A DNA stretch of 64,000 nt, from the NCBI GenBank assembly GCA_022969175.1, contig JALJPB010000012.1, positions 1 to 64,000 of the forward strand, read 5' to 3'. A model generated the notes under the pieces. The model worked only from the letters and a program-made list of their open reading frames with translations, made no database searches and was not told where the DNA came from. The position numbers were made by a program, and so were the translations under genes. Origin of the DNA: Colwellia sp. GTDB taxonomy: Bacteria; Pseudomonadota; Gammaproteobacteria; Enterobacterales; Alteromonadaceae. Positions 1 through 9,453 of this stretch are shown piece by piece; the first letter of the stretch is position 1; every line of letters starts with the position of its first letter.

Positions 1-9
1 AGAAACAAA

Positions 10-44
10 AAAGCCTCTACATTGTTGTAGAGGCTTTTTATTTA
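10..44 (-). terminator. Rho-independent terminator of rnpB
   Basis: A perfect 10-bp stem (AAGCCTCTAC/GTAGAGGCTT) with a 6-nt loop lies directly downstream of the rnpB 3' end on the minus strand. It has A/T tracts on both sides, so it could stop transcription from either direction. Confidence 0.85.
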
Positions 45-47
45 AAT

Positions 48-481
48 AAGTGAGCTGACACTATAAGCCGGGTTTTGTATCTCTTCCGAAGAAGAGTGAC
101 AATCATTCGTCTAGGCCTTAAATCGCTCTAAGGCTCAAGCAACCTACCCGGTTTCCACGCGAACCACGCTTATACTTTTTAAACTTACGTTCAAATAGTC
201 ATGAAACCCTATTTGGTCTTGCTCCGGGTGGAGTTTACCCTGCAATTACTGTTACCAGTAATCCGGTGCGCTCTTACCGCACCCTTTCAGCCTTACCTGT
301 GAAATTTCCGAAGAAACAACCATCGGCGGTCTTCTCTCTGCTGCACTTGTCGTCGGCTTGCGCCGCCCAGGCGTTACCTGGCACCCTGCTCATTGGAGCC
401 CGGACTTTCCTCCCCTCTATCCGTATACCTTTGGTTTGCACCTCAGATACTAAGATAAAGCAGCGATTGTCTGGTCAACTC
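48..481 (-). ncRNA. rnpB: RNase P RNA (M1 RNA, bacterial type A)
   Basis: This is the catalytic RNA of RNase P, which matures tRNA 5' ends. Read on the minus strand it carries the conserved blocks of type A RNase P RNA: GAGGAAAGTCCGGGCTCC near the 5' end, GGTGCGGTAAGAGCGCACC, GGTAAACTCCACCCGGAGCA, and the 3' portion ending in ACCCGGCTTATAG. The 5' GAGTTGAC (from 481) pairs with the 3' GTCAGCTC (59-52) to form helix P1, which sets the ends to within a few bases and gives a length near 430 nt, somewhat longer than the E. coli RNA (377 nt). It has its own promoter and terminator. A broken second copy lies at about 5336-5574. Confidence 0.97.
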
Positions 482-488
482 GGGGCGC

Positions 489-517
489 ATTCTACCTGCT
501 GAGCGCTCTGGGGGCAA
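489..517 (-). promoter_or_regulatory. rnpB sigma-70 promoter
   Basis: On the minus strand a -35 box TTGCCC (517-512), a 17-bp spacer and a -10 box TAGAAT (494-489) precede the rnpB 5' end by about 7 bases. The discriminator is GC-rich (GCGCCCC), as is usual for stable-RNA promoters under stringent control. Confidence 0.75.
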
Positions 518-552
518 GCAGAAGCTTGGCCAGTGAGGTAACAATGGCAAAC

Positions 553-1302
553 TTAATTAACTAAGTTAGCATCAAACCAACGAGCAATAGTATTAACTAA
601 ATTTTTATCTTGTGCCAATAAAGGGTGGCCGTGTTCTTCTCCTTTATAAGAGATGAATTGAGAATGAATATTTTCGTTCAAAGTAAAACCACGCTTAGTG
701 CCTTCAAAGGTACCGTCTTGTTCAGCAGCAATAAACAGAGTGGCTATTTTAGCTAAAGTCGTCTGATAGTCTTCCACTGACTCATCATTGTTTTGCACAA
801 CAGCAGAAGAAAAGAAACTCATTGCAGATACCGAGTTGTTTTTTGCTAAAATTTGAGCCTGACGACCACCACAACTTGCGCCAATAACACCAATAGCACC
901 ATCCTCACCTACTTTTTCACGAAGAAAGTCATACGCTAACTGCACATCAGCTGGCCAATGTTCCATAATCATCGGCCAAGGATTTTTCCGTTCCTCTGCC
1001 GGCAATTTAGCTAACTCTTTGATATCCGTTGCTCCGCTAATACTCTCGCCATACCATCGAAAGTCCAAGCTTAATGTATGTATGCCTCTTTGACTAAGTT
1101 CCTTGCCAATTTCCTTATACATTATTCGAGTTGAGTTGCATTGATGTAACAAAACTACCGCTCTATTGGTTGGCGTTTGTGGTTGGTTGTAAGTTGTTTT
1201 TAATTCGAACCCTTGTTTTGTTGTTAAGGTTAGTTCGTTAGCATGACAAAAACTTGTCAAAGCTATTAGCGTCACTATCAGTAATTTTAATCGGCGGTGC
1301 AT
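553..1302 (-). CDS. Secreted alpha/beta hydrolase (dienelactone-hydrolase-like)
   Basis: A 249-residue alpha/beta-hydrolase with an N-terminal signal peptide (residues 1 to about 21, ending SFCHA), so it is probably periplasmic. The nucleophile elbow is G-A-S-C-G with Ser143; Asp196 (AAEQDGT) and a His of EEHGH (224 or 226) complete a plausible triad. An early LLHQC segment (51-55) may form the oxyanion-hole strand. The start has a good ribosome site (GAGGAAAG, 4 bases upstream). The substrate cannot be read from the sequence; esterase or dienelactone-hydrolase-like activity is the family guess. It stands alone between rnpB and a regulator gene on the same strand. Confidence 0.8.
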   Translation of the reverse strand: MHRRLKLLIVTLIALTSFCHANELTLTTKQGFELKTTYNQPQTPTNRAVVLLHQCNSTRIMYKEIGKELSQRGIHTLSLDFRWYGESISGATDIKELAKLPAEERKNPWPMIMEHWPADVQLAYDFLREKVGEDGAIGVIGASCGGRQAQILAKNNSVSAMSFFSSAVVQNNDESVEDYQTTLAKIATLFIAAEQDGTFEGTKRGFTLNENIHSQFISYKGEEHGHPLLAQDKNLVNTIARWFDANLVN

Positions 1303-1579
1303 TGTCTTTCCTCATTATTTTTAATTGACAAAATTATTAAATACTCAACTCAAGTTCGATGTTATTAACAATTTATTAAGTCTAATTGTGCGGATATTCT
1401 AGAAAAAAACATGATTTTTCGCTGACATTTGGCTATTTTATCTCTGATATTCATCTGAATTTAAGTGAAATTCAAATAGTTGTCATAAAAGAGCTACAAA
1501 GGTCTAAATGAAAGACGGTATTGAAAATATCATTGGGTAAAGTGTCTAGTTAAATGATGGCATAGATCAGTAAAAATTC

Positions 1580-3715
1580 TTAGTTGGACGAGCTAAGCTC
1601 GATGACATCCTTTTTAGCAGAAATAGCTTGAGTGATTAAGATTTTGTCTTGGACATCACTAATGTTCGTTACTGCCTCATTTATTGTTCTTATTACCTGA
1701 TAATGATTATTTTCTAAATTAAATGTCCAAATACTCTGATCTTTATTAATGCTATAGATTTTATCGCCACTGAGCACAAAAGAACCAATCGTTGATGCGA
1801 CTTGCAAGGCCACTATTAATTCGGCTTCGGTGGTTGATAATTGCCAAAATTGATTTTTATTGTCCAAATAGACTATATGCCCTTGCAGATTAATGGCTGC
1901 CCACCTGAAATTTCTAGCTATCGTATCGAGAAATAGATCTTGTTTTAAACTGTAGCGCGTCAATGCTGGCACCCCAGCTTTCCGTATTTTCAATAAAATA
2001 ATATCATTTTGTGCCCAACCATAAATTCCCAGTACGGGCTGTGCCAACTCAACTTGTTCAGCGATACCTTCTAAGGTAAGGCGATATAGCTCGGCATTAA
2101 CCGCAATAAGAATACTCCTGCCATCTGGTGCCCAACTATATCCCTGTATTATTGAGTCAGTTTTAAAATGGGACAGCTGTTTGAGATAACCTTGCCCTTT
2201 AAGCCATAACTGCTGACCTCCCGAGCGATTTGAAATAAAGGCGATTCCCTCTCCAGAGGGTTGGTATTTGGCATCACGCTCAATATAAATTGACCGTTCT
2301 ATACTTGTATAAGGGGTATACACTTGATTAAATTTTGGAGCGACTTGCTTGGTTGCAAGTTGGCTTTCTTGTTTACTCTCTTGTTTAGTAAGTAAAACTT
2401 CAGCGATGTCACTATCAAAAACCCCTTGAGTGGCTATGATTGACTGCCCATTTGGGTGAAATCTTGGCGAGTAAATTACACTGTTGATATTGGCATTGAT
2501 TTTAGTCACCTCACCAGAAAAAGATAAAGTGTAAAGCGCTTTTGCTGAGTTAAAAATTAATTGTTTTCTTTTGGCGTCAAAACTGGGAAAAACAAACTGA
2601 TACAATGCTAATCTCTTAGGGCGCTTAATAACGGTAGACGATTGCACCTCGCCATGGCTATTAAGTATTGATAAAATATGCTCGCTTGATTTATTTAAGC
2701 CAACCACGGCAATAAGATCAAGTTCAGGTGAATAAGTAGCACTATAGAGCTCAGTGTTTTCAGAGGAATAAAAATCTGTCAACTCGTCATTAACTAATGA
2801 ATACTTAATTAACTTCGCGTTATTTCCTTGGTATTTCAGCAGAACTATTGAGCCATTATTCAACCATAAAGGTTCATCAAAAGGACCTCGACTACAACCT
2901 AAGACTAATTCAGGAATTTGTGGTTTTATAAAGGCTTGCTTTAAGTTTATTTTCATTAAATTAAAACAATTATCTGCGATTTCCCTTAACTTGCTTGTAG
3001 TTTTTGACATGAAAATAAACTGTTTACCATCAGCAGAAAAACTGCCACTACTACAGGCTCCAACACCTTTAATTAAAGGATACTCTTGATGGTTTTTAAG
3101 ATCTTTTGCCCACAAACTATTACCACAAAAACCGTTTGAACGCTGAAAGATAATATAACTGCCATCAGGTGAATACTGAGCAACTGTTTCTTTTTCATCT
3201 GTAGCGGTTAATGGCGTTAAGACATCAAAACTTAATGGCTGATGTTGCTCTTCTACATTCCATAGATAAAGGCTTATAAAAAATAGTATTAGGCCAACAA
3301 ACCAGAAAGAATAAGGTCTAAAATTAAAGCCTTTTTGTTGTTCAGCTGCCAATGTTAAAAGTTCAAGACTATCATCCCAAGTGACATCGACCTCTAAACT
3401 GTAGCCCTTTTTAGCATGGGTTTTAATGATTTTTTGCTGCTTACCATCATCCCCAAGTACCTTTCTTAACTTGGTAATACACTGCTGAAGAGTGCTAGGT
3501 GATACTACACTATCACGCCATACATGTTCCATTAAGGCGTCGATGGTTACGACTTCACCTTGATTTTTTGCTAATAAACTCAACACAGCAATGACTTTTG
3601 GCGCCATAACCGTCAGCTCTTGGCCACGTTTTATCTCATTTCTTGAAGGGTCAACATAGGTTTTATCTAGCCAAAATTTTTGAGTCATTACATTTTTATA
3701 CCAGTGAAAGAACAC
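1580..3715 (-). CDS. ToxR/CadC-like membrane-anchored regulator with beta-propeller sensor
   Basis: A 711-residue one-component regulator. Residues about 12-112 form an OmpR/PhoB-type winged helix (it contains the LMEHVWRD and CITKLRKVLGDD helices and the wing HAKKGYSLEVDV). Residues about 135-152 (FWFVGLILFFISLYLW) are a single membrane span. The remaining ~550 residues carry repeated TolB/PD40-like propeller blades (YSPDGSYIIF, SADGKQFIF, FHPNGQSIIA, WAPDGRSILI) on the periplasmic side. The designated GTG start could be replaced by the ATG at 3688, ten codons in; neither has a clear ribosome site. The second member of this architecture in the window is at 45543-47732. The signal and targets are unknown. 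Confidence 0.82.
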   Translation of the reverse strand: MFFHWYKNVMTQKFWLDKTYVDPSRNEIKRGQELTVMAPKVIAVLSLLAKNQGEVVTIDALMEHVWRDSVVSPSTLQQCITKLRKVLGDDGKQQKIIKTHAKKGYSLEVDVTWDDSLELLTLAAEQQKGFNFRPYSFWFVGLILFFISLYLWNVEEQHQPLSFDVLTPLTATDEKETVAQYSPDGSYIIFQRSNGFCGNSLWAKDLKNHQEYPLIKGVGACSSGSFSADGKQFIFMSKTTSKLREIADNCFNLMKINLKQAFIKPQIPELVLGCSRGPFDEPLWLNNGSIVLLKYQGNNAKLIKYSLVNDELTDFYSSENTELYSATYSPELDLIAVVGLNKSSEHILSILNSHGEVQSSTVIKRPKRLALYQFVFPSFDAKRKQLIFNSAKALYTLSFSGEVTKINANINSVIYSPRFHPNGQSIIATQGVFDSDIAEVLLTKQESKQESQLATKQVAPKFNQVYTPYTSIERSIYIERDAKYQPSGEGIAFISNRSGGQQLWLKGQGYLKQLSHFKTDSIIQGYSWAPDGRSILIAVNAELYRLTLEGIAEQVELAQPVLGIYGWAQNDIILLKIRKAGVPALTRYSLKQDLFLDTIARNFRWAAINLQGHIVYLDNKNQFWQLSTTEAELIVALQVASTIGSFVLSGDKIYSINKDQSIWTFNLENNHYQVIRTINEAVTNISDVQDKILITQAISAKKDVIELSSSN

Positions 3716-3878
3716 CTTCAGCCTAACATAATAATTTTCAATGAACGAGTTGAGTAAGTGCCGTTCAATACTAAGTAACTCTTTGCGATACCAAACAATT
3801 AATGTCTAACACTGAGTAATAAATTAACTCGCCAAGACCCGCTTTCACTGAACGTAATTTCAGTTACAGCAGGCTTTG

Positions 3879-5060
3879 TTACTCAAACGAAGCAACAATT
3901 TCTCTAAAAAATGCAATGGTTTCTTGCTTCGAATCATGCTGATCTTGAAAGTTTTTATCGGCACTGTTTTTAACAATGACGATATTTGCTTTTTGGTTCA
4001 CATAGATATATTGCCCGTATACGCCAACACAGAAAAATTCGCCAGGCTCAGCTTCAGGCGGTAACCAAATTTGATATCCATAACCGAGCTTGTTTTTTTC
4101 TGACTTTAAATAGTCTTCTTGTGCAGTAGTTGCCGCTGAGATCCACTCTTGTGAGACTAATTGTTCTCCTTGCCACTGGCCGTTATTGAGCAATAACAGA
4201 CCAAAACGAGCATAATCTCGGGTAGTAACATTTAAGCCGCCAAGGGCAAACGCCGCACCTTGTGAATCAGTAATCCAAGTAGCATCACTTTCCATACCTA
4301 GCTTATTCCAAATTTTTTCTTGTAACAGCTCCACTAAAGACTTACCACTAACACGCCTAACAATCATACCGATAACATGGGTATCCATGCTGACATATTG
4401 AAAAGCTTTTCCCGGTTCAGATTCAGTTTTCAGCTCTGTGGTCATCTCATCTAACGAGCCACCAATCGCCAATACTCGGCCCATTTCATTGATATCGGAA
4501 TAAAAGTCTTGATAATCTTCATTCCATTTCACCCCTGAAGACATTTGCAATACATGTTTAACTTTAACGTTTTCATAACCCGAGCCTTGCATTTCAGGTA
4601 GATAAAAACCTACCGACTGTTCAATATCAATTTTTCCGGCATCAACCTGCATACCAAATAATACTGAAACAAAAGATTTTGCCATTGACCAAGAAATACG
4701 TTTGTCTTCTTTTTTAGTGCCTAAATAATAATTTTCGAAGCTAATTTCATTATTTTTAATGACCATAAGAGCGGTAGTGGCGCGACGTTGAAGAAATTCA
4801 TCAACAGCTAATGTTTTACCGCGATAATTAAAACTTTTTGGCAGTGCTTTGCTTGCTTGGTTAAATTGATAAACCTGTCCAGCTCTGACAATTTTTTTAG
4901 TTAGAAAAGCTGTTTCCATATTTGAAAAATTATTAACAATACTCTCTTGATTAAAAAGTGTAATAACGGAATGCAGTCTCGTTATTTTTTCCCAATTAAC
5001 CAAAGCGATAACAGCAAATATAACCATAAGGCTAATGATAATTCGTTTGATAACTTGCAA
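3879..5060 (-). CDS. Serine hydrolase, beta-lactamase class C fold
   Basis: A 393-residue serine hydrolase of the AmpC/6-aminohexanoate-dimer-hydrolase/esterase superfamily. An N-terminal hydrophobic anchor (residues 6-22) precedes the catalytic domain. The SxxK nucleophile motif is S125-M-A-K128 and a second-motif tyrosine is likely in YVSMD. Translation appears to begin at TTG (5060), supported by AGGAG six bases upstream; the next ATG lies inside the hydrophobic segment. The gene starts only about 45 bp from the lysR scrap, so its promoter must lie in or beyond that scrap. The substrate is unknown; a true beta-lactamase is less likely than an esterase or peptidase. Confidence 0.8.
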   Translation of the reverse strand: MQVIKRIIISLMVIFAVIALVNWEKITRLHSVITLFNQESIVNNFSNMETAFLTKKIVRAGQVYQFNQASKALPKSFNYRGKTLAVDEFLQRRATTALMVIKNNEISFENYYLGTKKEDKRISWSMAKSFVSVLFGMQVDAGKIDIEQSVGFYLPEMQGSGYENVKVKHVLQMSSGVKWNEDYQDFYSDINEMGRVLAIGGSLDEMTTELKTESEPGKAFQYVSMDTHVIGMIVRRVSGKSLVELLQEKIWNKLGMESDATWITDSQGAAFALGGLNVTTRDYARFGLLLLNNGQWQGEQLVSQEWISAATTAQEDYLKSEKNKLGYGYQIWLPPEAEPGEFFCVGVYGQYIYVNQKANIVIVKNSADKNFQDQHDSKQETIAFFREIVASFE

Positions 5061-5100
5061 AACTTTCTCCTATTTTTATTTTTTTATTCGAAGTACTCGT

Positions 5101-5338
5101 CTACACTTTTTGTAATTCTTCTAAGTAAGCTTCTAAAATTAAATGTCTTCGAGCGCCTTTACTGGTGATCACTGAAAAATTAGTATAAAAACCACGGTGC
5201 TGAAAATCAACGTTGCGTAACTTATCTTGTGCTGTCCAACGTTGGGCAAAATGTATGGGTAAAAAACCAATAAAACGCCCTGTTAAAATTAAAAAGGCGA
5301 TGCCTTCTCTATCGGTTGAATTGGCGATTGCTCTATAG
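5101..5338 (-). pseudogene. lysR 3'-end fragment (duplicate of the LysR gene at 9650)
   Basis: Encodes the last ~71 residues of a LysR regulator, about 94% identical to the C-terminus of the intact LysR at 9650-10567, and stops at the equivalent codon. The DNA is about 92% identical over ~225 bp, and many differences are silent. No HTH or start is present. The homology breaks at 5336-5340, where the sequence passes into a partial rnpB copy. The short open frame is unlikely to be expressed as a functional protein. Confidence 0.88.
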
Positions 5339-5574
5339 CTCAAGTAACCTACCCGGTTTCCGCGCTTATACTAGTTAACTTGCGTTAATTAGTCATGAAA
5401 CCCTATTTGGTCTTGCTCCGGGTGGAGTTTACCCTGCAATTACTGTTACCAGCAATCCGGTGCGCTCTTACCGCACCCTTTCAGACTTACCTGTTCCGCA
5501 AAAGCGGCCATCGACGTTCTTCTCTTTGCTGCAATTGTCTGGTCAACTCGGGGCGCGTTCTACTCGATCATAAA
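5336..5574 (-). pseudogene. rnpB: Truncated, internally deleted rnpB copy
   Basis: A second RNase P RNA sequence in the same orientation as the intact gene. It includes the -10 region and 5' end (5574 side), the central conserved blocks (GGTGCGGTAAGAGCGCACC, GGTAAACTCCACCCGGAGCA) and the segment ending at the GGGTAGG...TTGAG block. It lacks about 120 nt, including the essential GAGGAAAGTCCGGGC block, and lacks the whole 3' part that pairs with the 5' end. It therefore cannot be catalytic. The terminal hairpins differ from those of the intact copy yet still pair: CCGC-AAAA-GCGG, and ACTAGTTAAC with GTTAATTAGT. This suggests the parent was a functional RNA of another lineage. Confidence 0.9.
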
Positions 5575-5744
5575 TAAAAGTCCACAATATTCGTAAGATC
5601 AAATTTATTAACTGAAACAAGAGTTAGCAAAAATAATGATGTCGTAGCCGCCAAATAAACGTCTAATCTGAAAGAATATTAAGCACTTTAAAAGTTAGTA
5701 TTCATTGACTGTATAGGCAACTAATTAATATCAACGCAATTTCT

Positions 5745-8528
5745 TTAAGATTCAATTTGTTGTTTAATAGCCTTTGCCAATGCGGCAGCATCAGCTCTTT
5801 CACTAAAATCACGTGATGATGAAAGTGCCTTTAATAATTCATCATTGGCTTCATCAATTCTGCCAAGTTTGAATAAGGTGTAGCCCAAATGATAATTGAT
5901 ACTAGGATCGGTTGAGTTCATTGAAAATGCATGTCGTAATACAATTAAACCTTCTTCATGCTTTTCTCTTAAGGTCAATATCCAACCGTAGGTATCATTA
6001 ATAGCCGATGAAGTACTATTTAACTGAAGAGCTTGAAGGACATGTTTTTCGGCATTAAGTAAATCTGACTCAATATAAATATTTGCTAAGTTATTAAGAA
6101 TAGATGACTTATTCGGCAAATCATCAACTTTACTTAATATAATATAATGTTCTTTAGCTTGATTTAAATCACCAGTATTTAGTAAAAAATCAGCATACAA
6201 ACTTCGCATAAAGTGCTTATCAGGATTTTCATTTAATATAGCTTGAACGGTTGTTGAAAATGATTTGTTGCCTATATTGTTTAATGTTAATTGATACAAC
6301 TTAGTTAACGCTGAATTAAAGTTATGATCTAACTTAAGTGCTTTTAAGTATTTTGACTGTGCTTTGGTTAATTGATCTTTTTTCATTAACCAGTTGCCAC
6401 GTGTTAATAAAATATTGGCATTATTTTTCATTTCTACTTCAAGCGCTTTTAATTGTTTATTAGTTGCTATTAAATTGCCTAAATCAATATCAATTTGAAT
6501 AAGCTCAAGTTTGATAATTAAGTTATTAGGGCTAACTTTTAACGCGTAATTTAGTGTTTTAATGGCAGCAGTTGTATCTTCTGCTTTCATTTGTAATAAG
6601 CTTACGCGATAGAGTTCTATAGGGGACTCTATCAAACCACGTAATTTCCCTAATTCCTTTAATGCTTTCTTATTGTCATGTAATGCTAAGTATATTTCCG
6701 CTTTTTGTTCAATATATTGAGGTTTAAGAAAGACGAGCTTACTCAGTTGGTCTGATAATACTAAAGCTTCTTGATAGTTCTTTTGATTTAACTGGATGTT
6801 GAGCAATGTTTCAATCGCATAAATATTAGTGCTATTAGCATTAATTAATTTTTTTAGCATAGCTACAGCTTCAGTTATATTGCCTTTATCTCTTGCTAGC
6901 TTAGCAATTAGTATTTTTAACGATAGGTTATCCGGATATAACTGTATCAATATACTCGTACTCTTTTCTGCCTCGTCAAAATGTCCTAAGGCGCCTAGAG
7001 CCGTTGCTTTATTGAATTCTGCTGATAAGTTATCTGCATCACTCTCTAGTATTTGGTCAAATAAAACAATCGCTTTTTGCCACTGTTTTTGTTGTAAAAA
7101 TAGTGACCCTTTAAAAGCAATATAATCGATATTATTTGGGAACTTTGTCAGTAATAAATCAGCGCATTGGTTAGCCTCAGTAAATTTTCCTATTTTTTTA
7201 TAAAGAAAACCTTTTGTCAGTAAATAACGAGGATTAAACTCTTTAGGCTCATTTTGCTCTAACAGCGTCATCGCCTTGCTATATTGTTTGTTTTTAGCAT
7301 ACCAATTCGTTTTTGAAATAATAAAATCACTATTGTTTTTATATTTAATCTCAAGATTTGTTAACATTAATTCTGCGCTATATAATTTATTTTTAACTAA
7401 ATAAAGATCGACTAAAATTAATGAAAGCTGTAAATCGTCAATAAATAGCTTTTCTTTTGACTCTAATAAGTTAAAGGCTTTATCTGATTGTTTTTGACGT
7501 ATAAAAATATCAACGAGCAAATATAAAGCTTGTAGATCTTCAGGTTTCTCGTTGACATAAAACTGTAGATTTTGTTGAGCTACTTCCAAATTGTTTTGTA
7601 AGTAAGCGGCAGTACCTGCTATATAGGCTAATGAGGCATCAGTAGATTTTTGCTCGTCTGTTAATCGAGATAGCTTTTCACTTAGACTAATTAATAATGC
7701 ATTAGCCTCTTCATCACGATCAACACTGATCAATAACTGGCTTTTTAATAAAGCCGCAAAGGGGTCATTAGGTGTTTTAAGCAATACTTTTTCTGCAATA
7801 ACAAGTGCTTTGTCGTACTGTTTGTCATTAGTGTATGCATGCACTAATGCTCTTTGAACAAAAGGATCATTGGCATTAATTAGATAGGCACGCTCAAACG
7901 AAATTAGCGCATTAACATCATCTTTTTTACTATTGTAATATTGGCCTTGAAGATGCCATATTCGACTATCTTTAGGAGATAAAGCCATGGATTTATCAAT
8001 CATTTTTTTAGCTGAATCAAAGCGACCTTGATTCAATTCAAAAGCCGCAAACGCATTCAGTGAACGAATGTTGGTTGGAGCAATAACCAGGGCATTTTGA
8101 AATGCTTGTTTTGCTTTTGAATATTCTTTAAGTGATGAATAGGCATTTCCTGACAATAATAACCAAGTGAGTTTATTTTCAGTTGTCAGGGTTTGGCTTT
8201 TTCCTAATTGTATTGTTTGCTCAAATGCTTGAGTAACCATTAACGCGTTACCTAAATCTGACAGTAGTAAATTTATATCGGCACCAAAAGATAAAGCTTC
8301 TTGTAATTCTTCGATGCCTTCTTGAAAAAGCTTTTTCTGTATTAATATTTTACCCATTAAAATTTTTGCAGGTAAGTTGTTAGGAGTGGTTTTTAAAGTA
8401 TTTTTGAGATGGATATAGGCAGAATCGATGTCATTATTTTCAAAATCTGTCAGGGCTTTTTCATAGTCATTCGTAGCAAAAGCGGAAAATGAAAATAAAC
8501 AAATTAGTAAGAAAATTATAGTGCGCAT
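5745..8528 (-). CDS. PEP-CTERM-system TPR protein, PrsT-like
   Basis: A 927-residue protein with an N-terminal signal sequence (residues 1-18, ending FSAFA) followed almost entirely by tetratricopeptide repeats, for example AKQAFQNALVIAPTN, ALISFERAYLINANDP and AEKHVLQALQLNS. Length and N-terminus (YEKALTDFENNDIDSAYIHLKN) fit the PrsT family found beside exosortase/PEP-CTERM exopolysaccharide loci. The next gene upstream on the same strand encodes a PEP-CTERM protein, supporting this reading. PrsT proteins are often lipoproteins; here I see no lipobox cysteine, so signal-peptidase I cleavage and a soluble periplasmic scaffold are more likely. No exosortase or polysaccharide gene is in the window. 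Confidence 0.78.
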   Translation of the reverse strand: MRTIIFLLICLFSFSAFATNDYEKALTDFENNDIDSAYIHLKNTLKTTPNNLPAKILMGKILIQKKLFQEGIEELQEALSFGADINLLLSDLGNALMVTQAFEQTIQLGKSQTLTTENKLTWLLLSGNAYSSLKEYSKAKQAFQNALVIAPTNIRSLNAFAAFELNQGRFDSAKKMIDKSMALSPKDSRIWHLQGQYYNSKKDDVNALISFERAYLINANDPFVQRALVHAYTNDKQYDKALVIAEKVLLKTPNDPFAALLKSQLLISVDRDEEANALLISLSEKLSRLTDEQKSTDASLAYIAGTAAYLQNNLEVAQQNLQFYVNEKPEDLQALYLLVDIFIRQKQSDKAFNLLESKEKLFIDDLQLSLILVDLYLVKNKLYSAELMLTNLEIKYKNNSDFIISKTNWYAKNKQYSKAMTLLEQNEPKEFNPRYLLTKGFLYKKIGKFTEANQCADLLLTKFPNNIDYIAFKGSLFLQQKQWQKAIVLFDQILESDADNLSAEFNKATALGALGHFDEAEKSTSILIQLYPDNLSLKILIAKLARDKGNITEAVAMLKKLINANSTNIYAIETLLNIQLNQKNYQEALVLSDQLSKLVFLKPQYIEQKAEIYLALHDNKKALKELGKLRGLIESPIELYRVSLLQMKAEDTTAAIKTLNYALKVSPNNLIIKLELIQIDIDLGNLIATNKQLKALEVEMKNNANILLTRGNWLMKKDQLTKAQSKYLKALKLDHNFNSALTKLYQLTLNNIGNKSFSTTVQAILNENPDKHFMRSLYADFLLNTGDLNQAKEHYIILSKVDDLPNKSSILNNLANIYIESDLLNAEKHVLQALQLNSTSSAINDTYGWILTLREKHEEGLIVLRHAFSMNSTDPSINYHLGYTLFKLGRIDEANDELLKALSSSRDFSERADAAALAKAIKQQIES

Positions 8529-8607
8529 AAGGGTTTAATAAATTAACGTTTTATTATAGTTAAAAGCCATAATCTACTAAGTAATAAGGTAATGCTAGAG
8601 TTGATTA

Positions 8608-8640
8608 GCTAAATAAAGCAAAAATATCACTTTATTTAGC
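8608..8640 (-). terminator. Hairpin downstream of the PEP-CTERM gene
   Basis: A perfect 11-bp inverted repeat (GCTAAATAAAG/CTTTATTTAGC) with an 11-nt loop lies just after the PEP-CTERM stop codon on the minus strand. It has no strong T tract, so it may be a weak terminator or an mRNA-stabilising hairpin. Confidence 0.5.
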
Positions 8641-8649
8641 TATTAAATA

Positions 8650-9453
8650 TTAAATGCTTTTTTTACGGTTTGAAGCGAGTAGACCCATTAGACCTAATGC
8701 GAATATAGCGATAGAGCTTGGCTCAGGCACCGATGTTGATGAAGTCGGCGTGCCTTTAGTAAAAGATACTCCGGCTAATTTCATGCCATCATTACCTTCC
8801 ATAGCATAATCACCACCAAATACAGTGTTTAATGCACCAATTAACCAGTAAGTTGATTCTACTCCTGAGGTATTGCCGTTAGAGAAATTAGTATAATAAC
8901 CACTAGAATTTTCCATCTGAGAATAATCAGATGCTAGGGTGTGGTTTGTTTGAACACCAGACCATGTCATATTAAACAAATCACCACTAAATGTGTCTGC
9001 ATCTAACGCAGCAACACTCACTTGGTTTTGACTTGCATTGCCCTCACTAACCCAACCGTAGGTTGCCTGAGTTAAGGTGACCTTTTCTGAAAACTCTAAT
9101 AAAAAGAAATCATAATCACGGTAACCACCACAGTTAGAACCAAAATTATCAGCCGAATGACCATTAGAGCCACAATAGTTATTTGGCTCATCAGCATTTT
9201 GCATTGCCCAGCCACCATTGTATTCATCTAAATCTGTAGCTCTTCTTATCCAATCGTCATGACCACCTTGGTTAAAAGTGTCAGACCAGCCAGATACATT
9301 AATGGTGACATTATCAACATTAACGCTAAATTGATTCATATTATTTCCCGTATCTACAACACTACCAAAACTAGCAGTTGTAACACTCGCTAGAGCTGTT
9401 GTAGAGGTTAAAACTAAACCAACAAATCCCAATACTTTTACTGTTGACAACAT
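8650..9453 (-). CDS. PEP-CTERM surface protein (exosortase substrate)
   Basis: A 267-residue exported protein. It has an N-terminal signal peptide (residues 1-22) and a Gly/Asn/Ser/Asp-rich body. The C-terminal PEP-CTERM sorting signal comprises VPEPSS at about 242-247, a hydrophobic span IAIFALGLMGLLA, and the basic tail SNRKKSI. Exosortase (XrtA/EpsH family) cleaves such signals, and substrates are usually found in the exopolysaccharide or biofilm matrix. Two Cys pairs (NYCGSNG and SNCGG) might form disulfides. The start has a strong ribosome site (AAGGAGT, 7 bases upstream). The body resembles no domain I can name with confidence. Confidence 0.85.
   Translation of the reverse strand: MLSTVKVLGFVGLVLTSTTALASVTTASFGSVVDTGNNMNQFSVNVDNVTINVSGWSDTFNQGGHDDWIRRATDLDEYNGGWAMQNADEPNNYCGSNGHSADNFGSNCGGYRDYDFFLLEFSEKVTLTQATYGWVSEGNASQNQVSVAALDADTFSGDLFNMTWSGVQTNHTLASDYSQMENSSGYYTNFSNGNTSGVESTYWLIGALNTVFGGDYAMEGNDGMKLAGVSFTKGTPTSSTSVPEPSSIAIFALGLMGLLASNRKKSI

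Noticed and set aside
266-502. 78-codon plus-strand open frame over the RNase P RNA region
   Set aside because: It is antisense to rnpB and its sequence is explained entirely by conserved RNA blocks; such frames are a frequent false call.
5395-5577. 60-codon plus-strand open frame in the second rnpB copy
   Set aside because: It arises from the rnpB-derived sequence and has no ribosome site or protein-like features.
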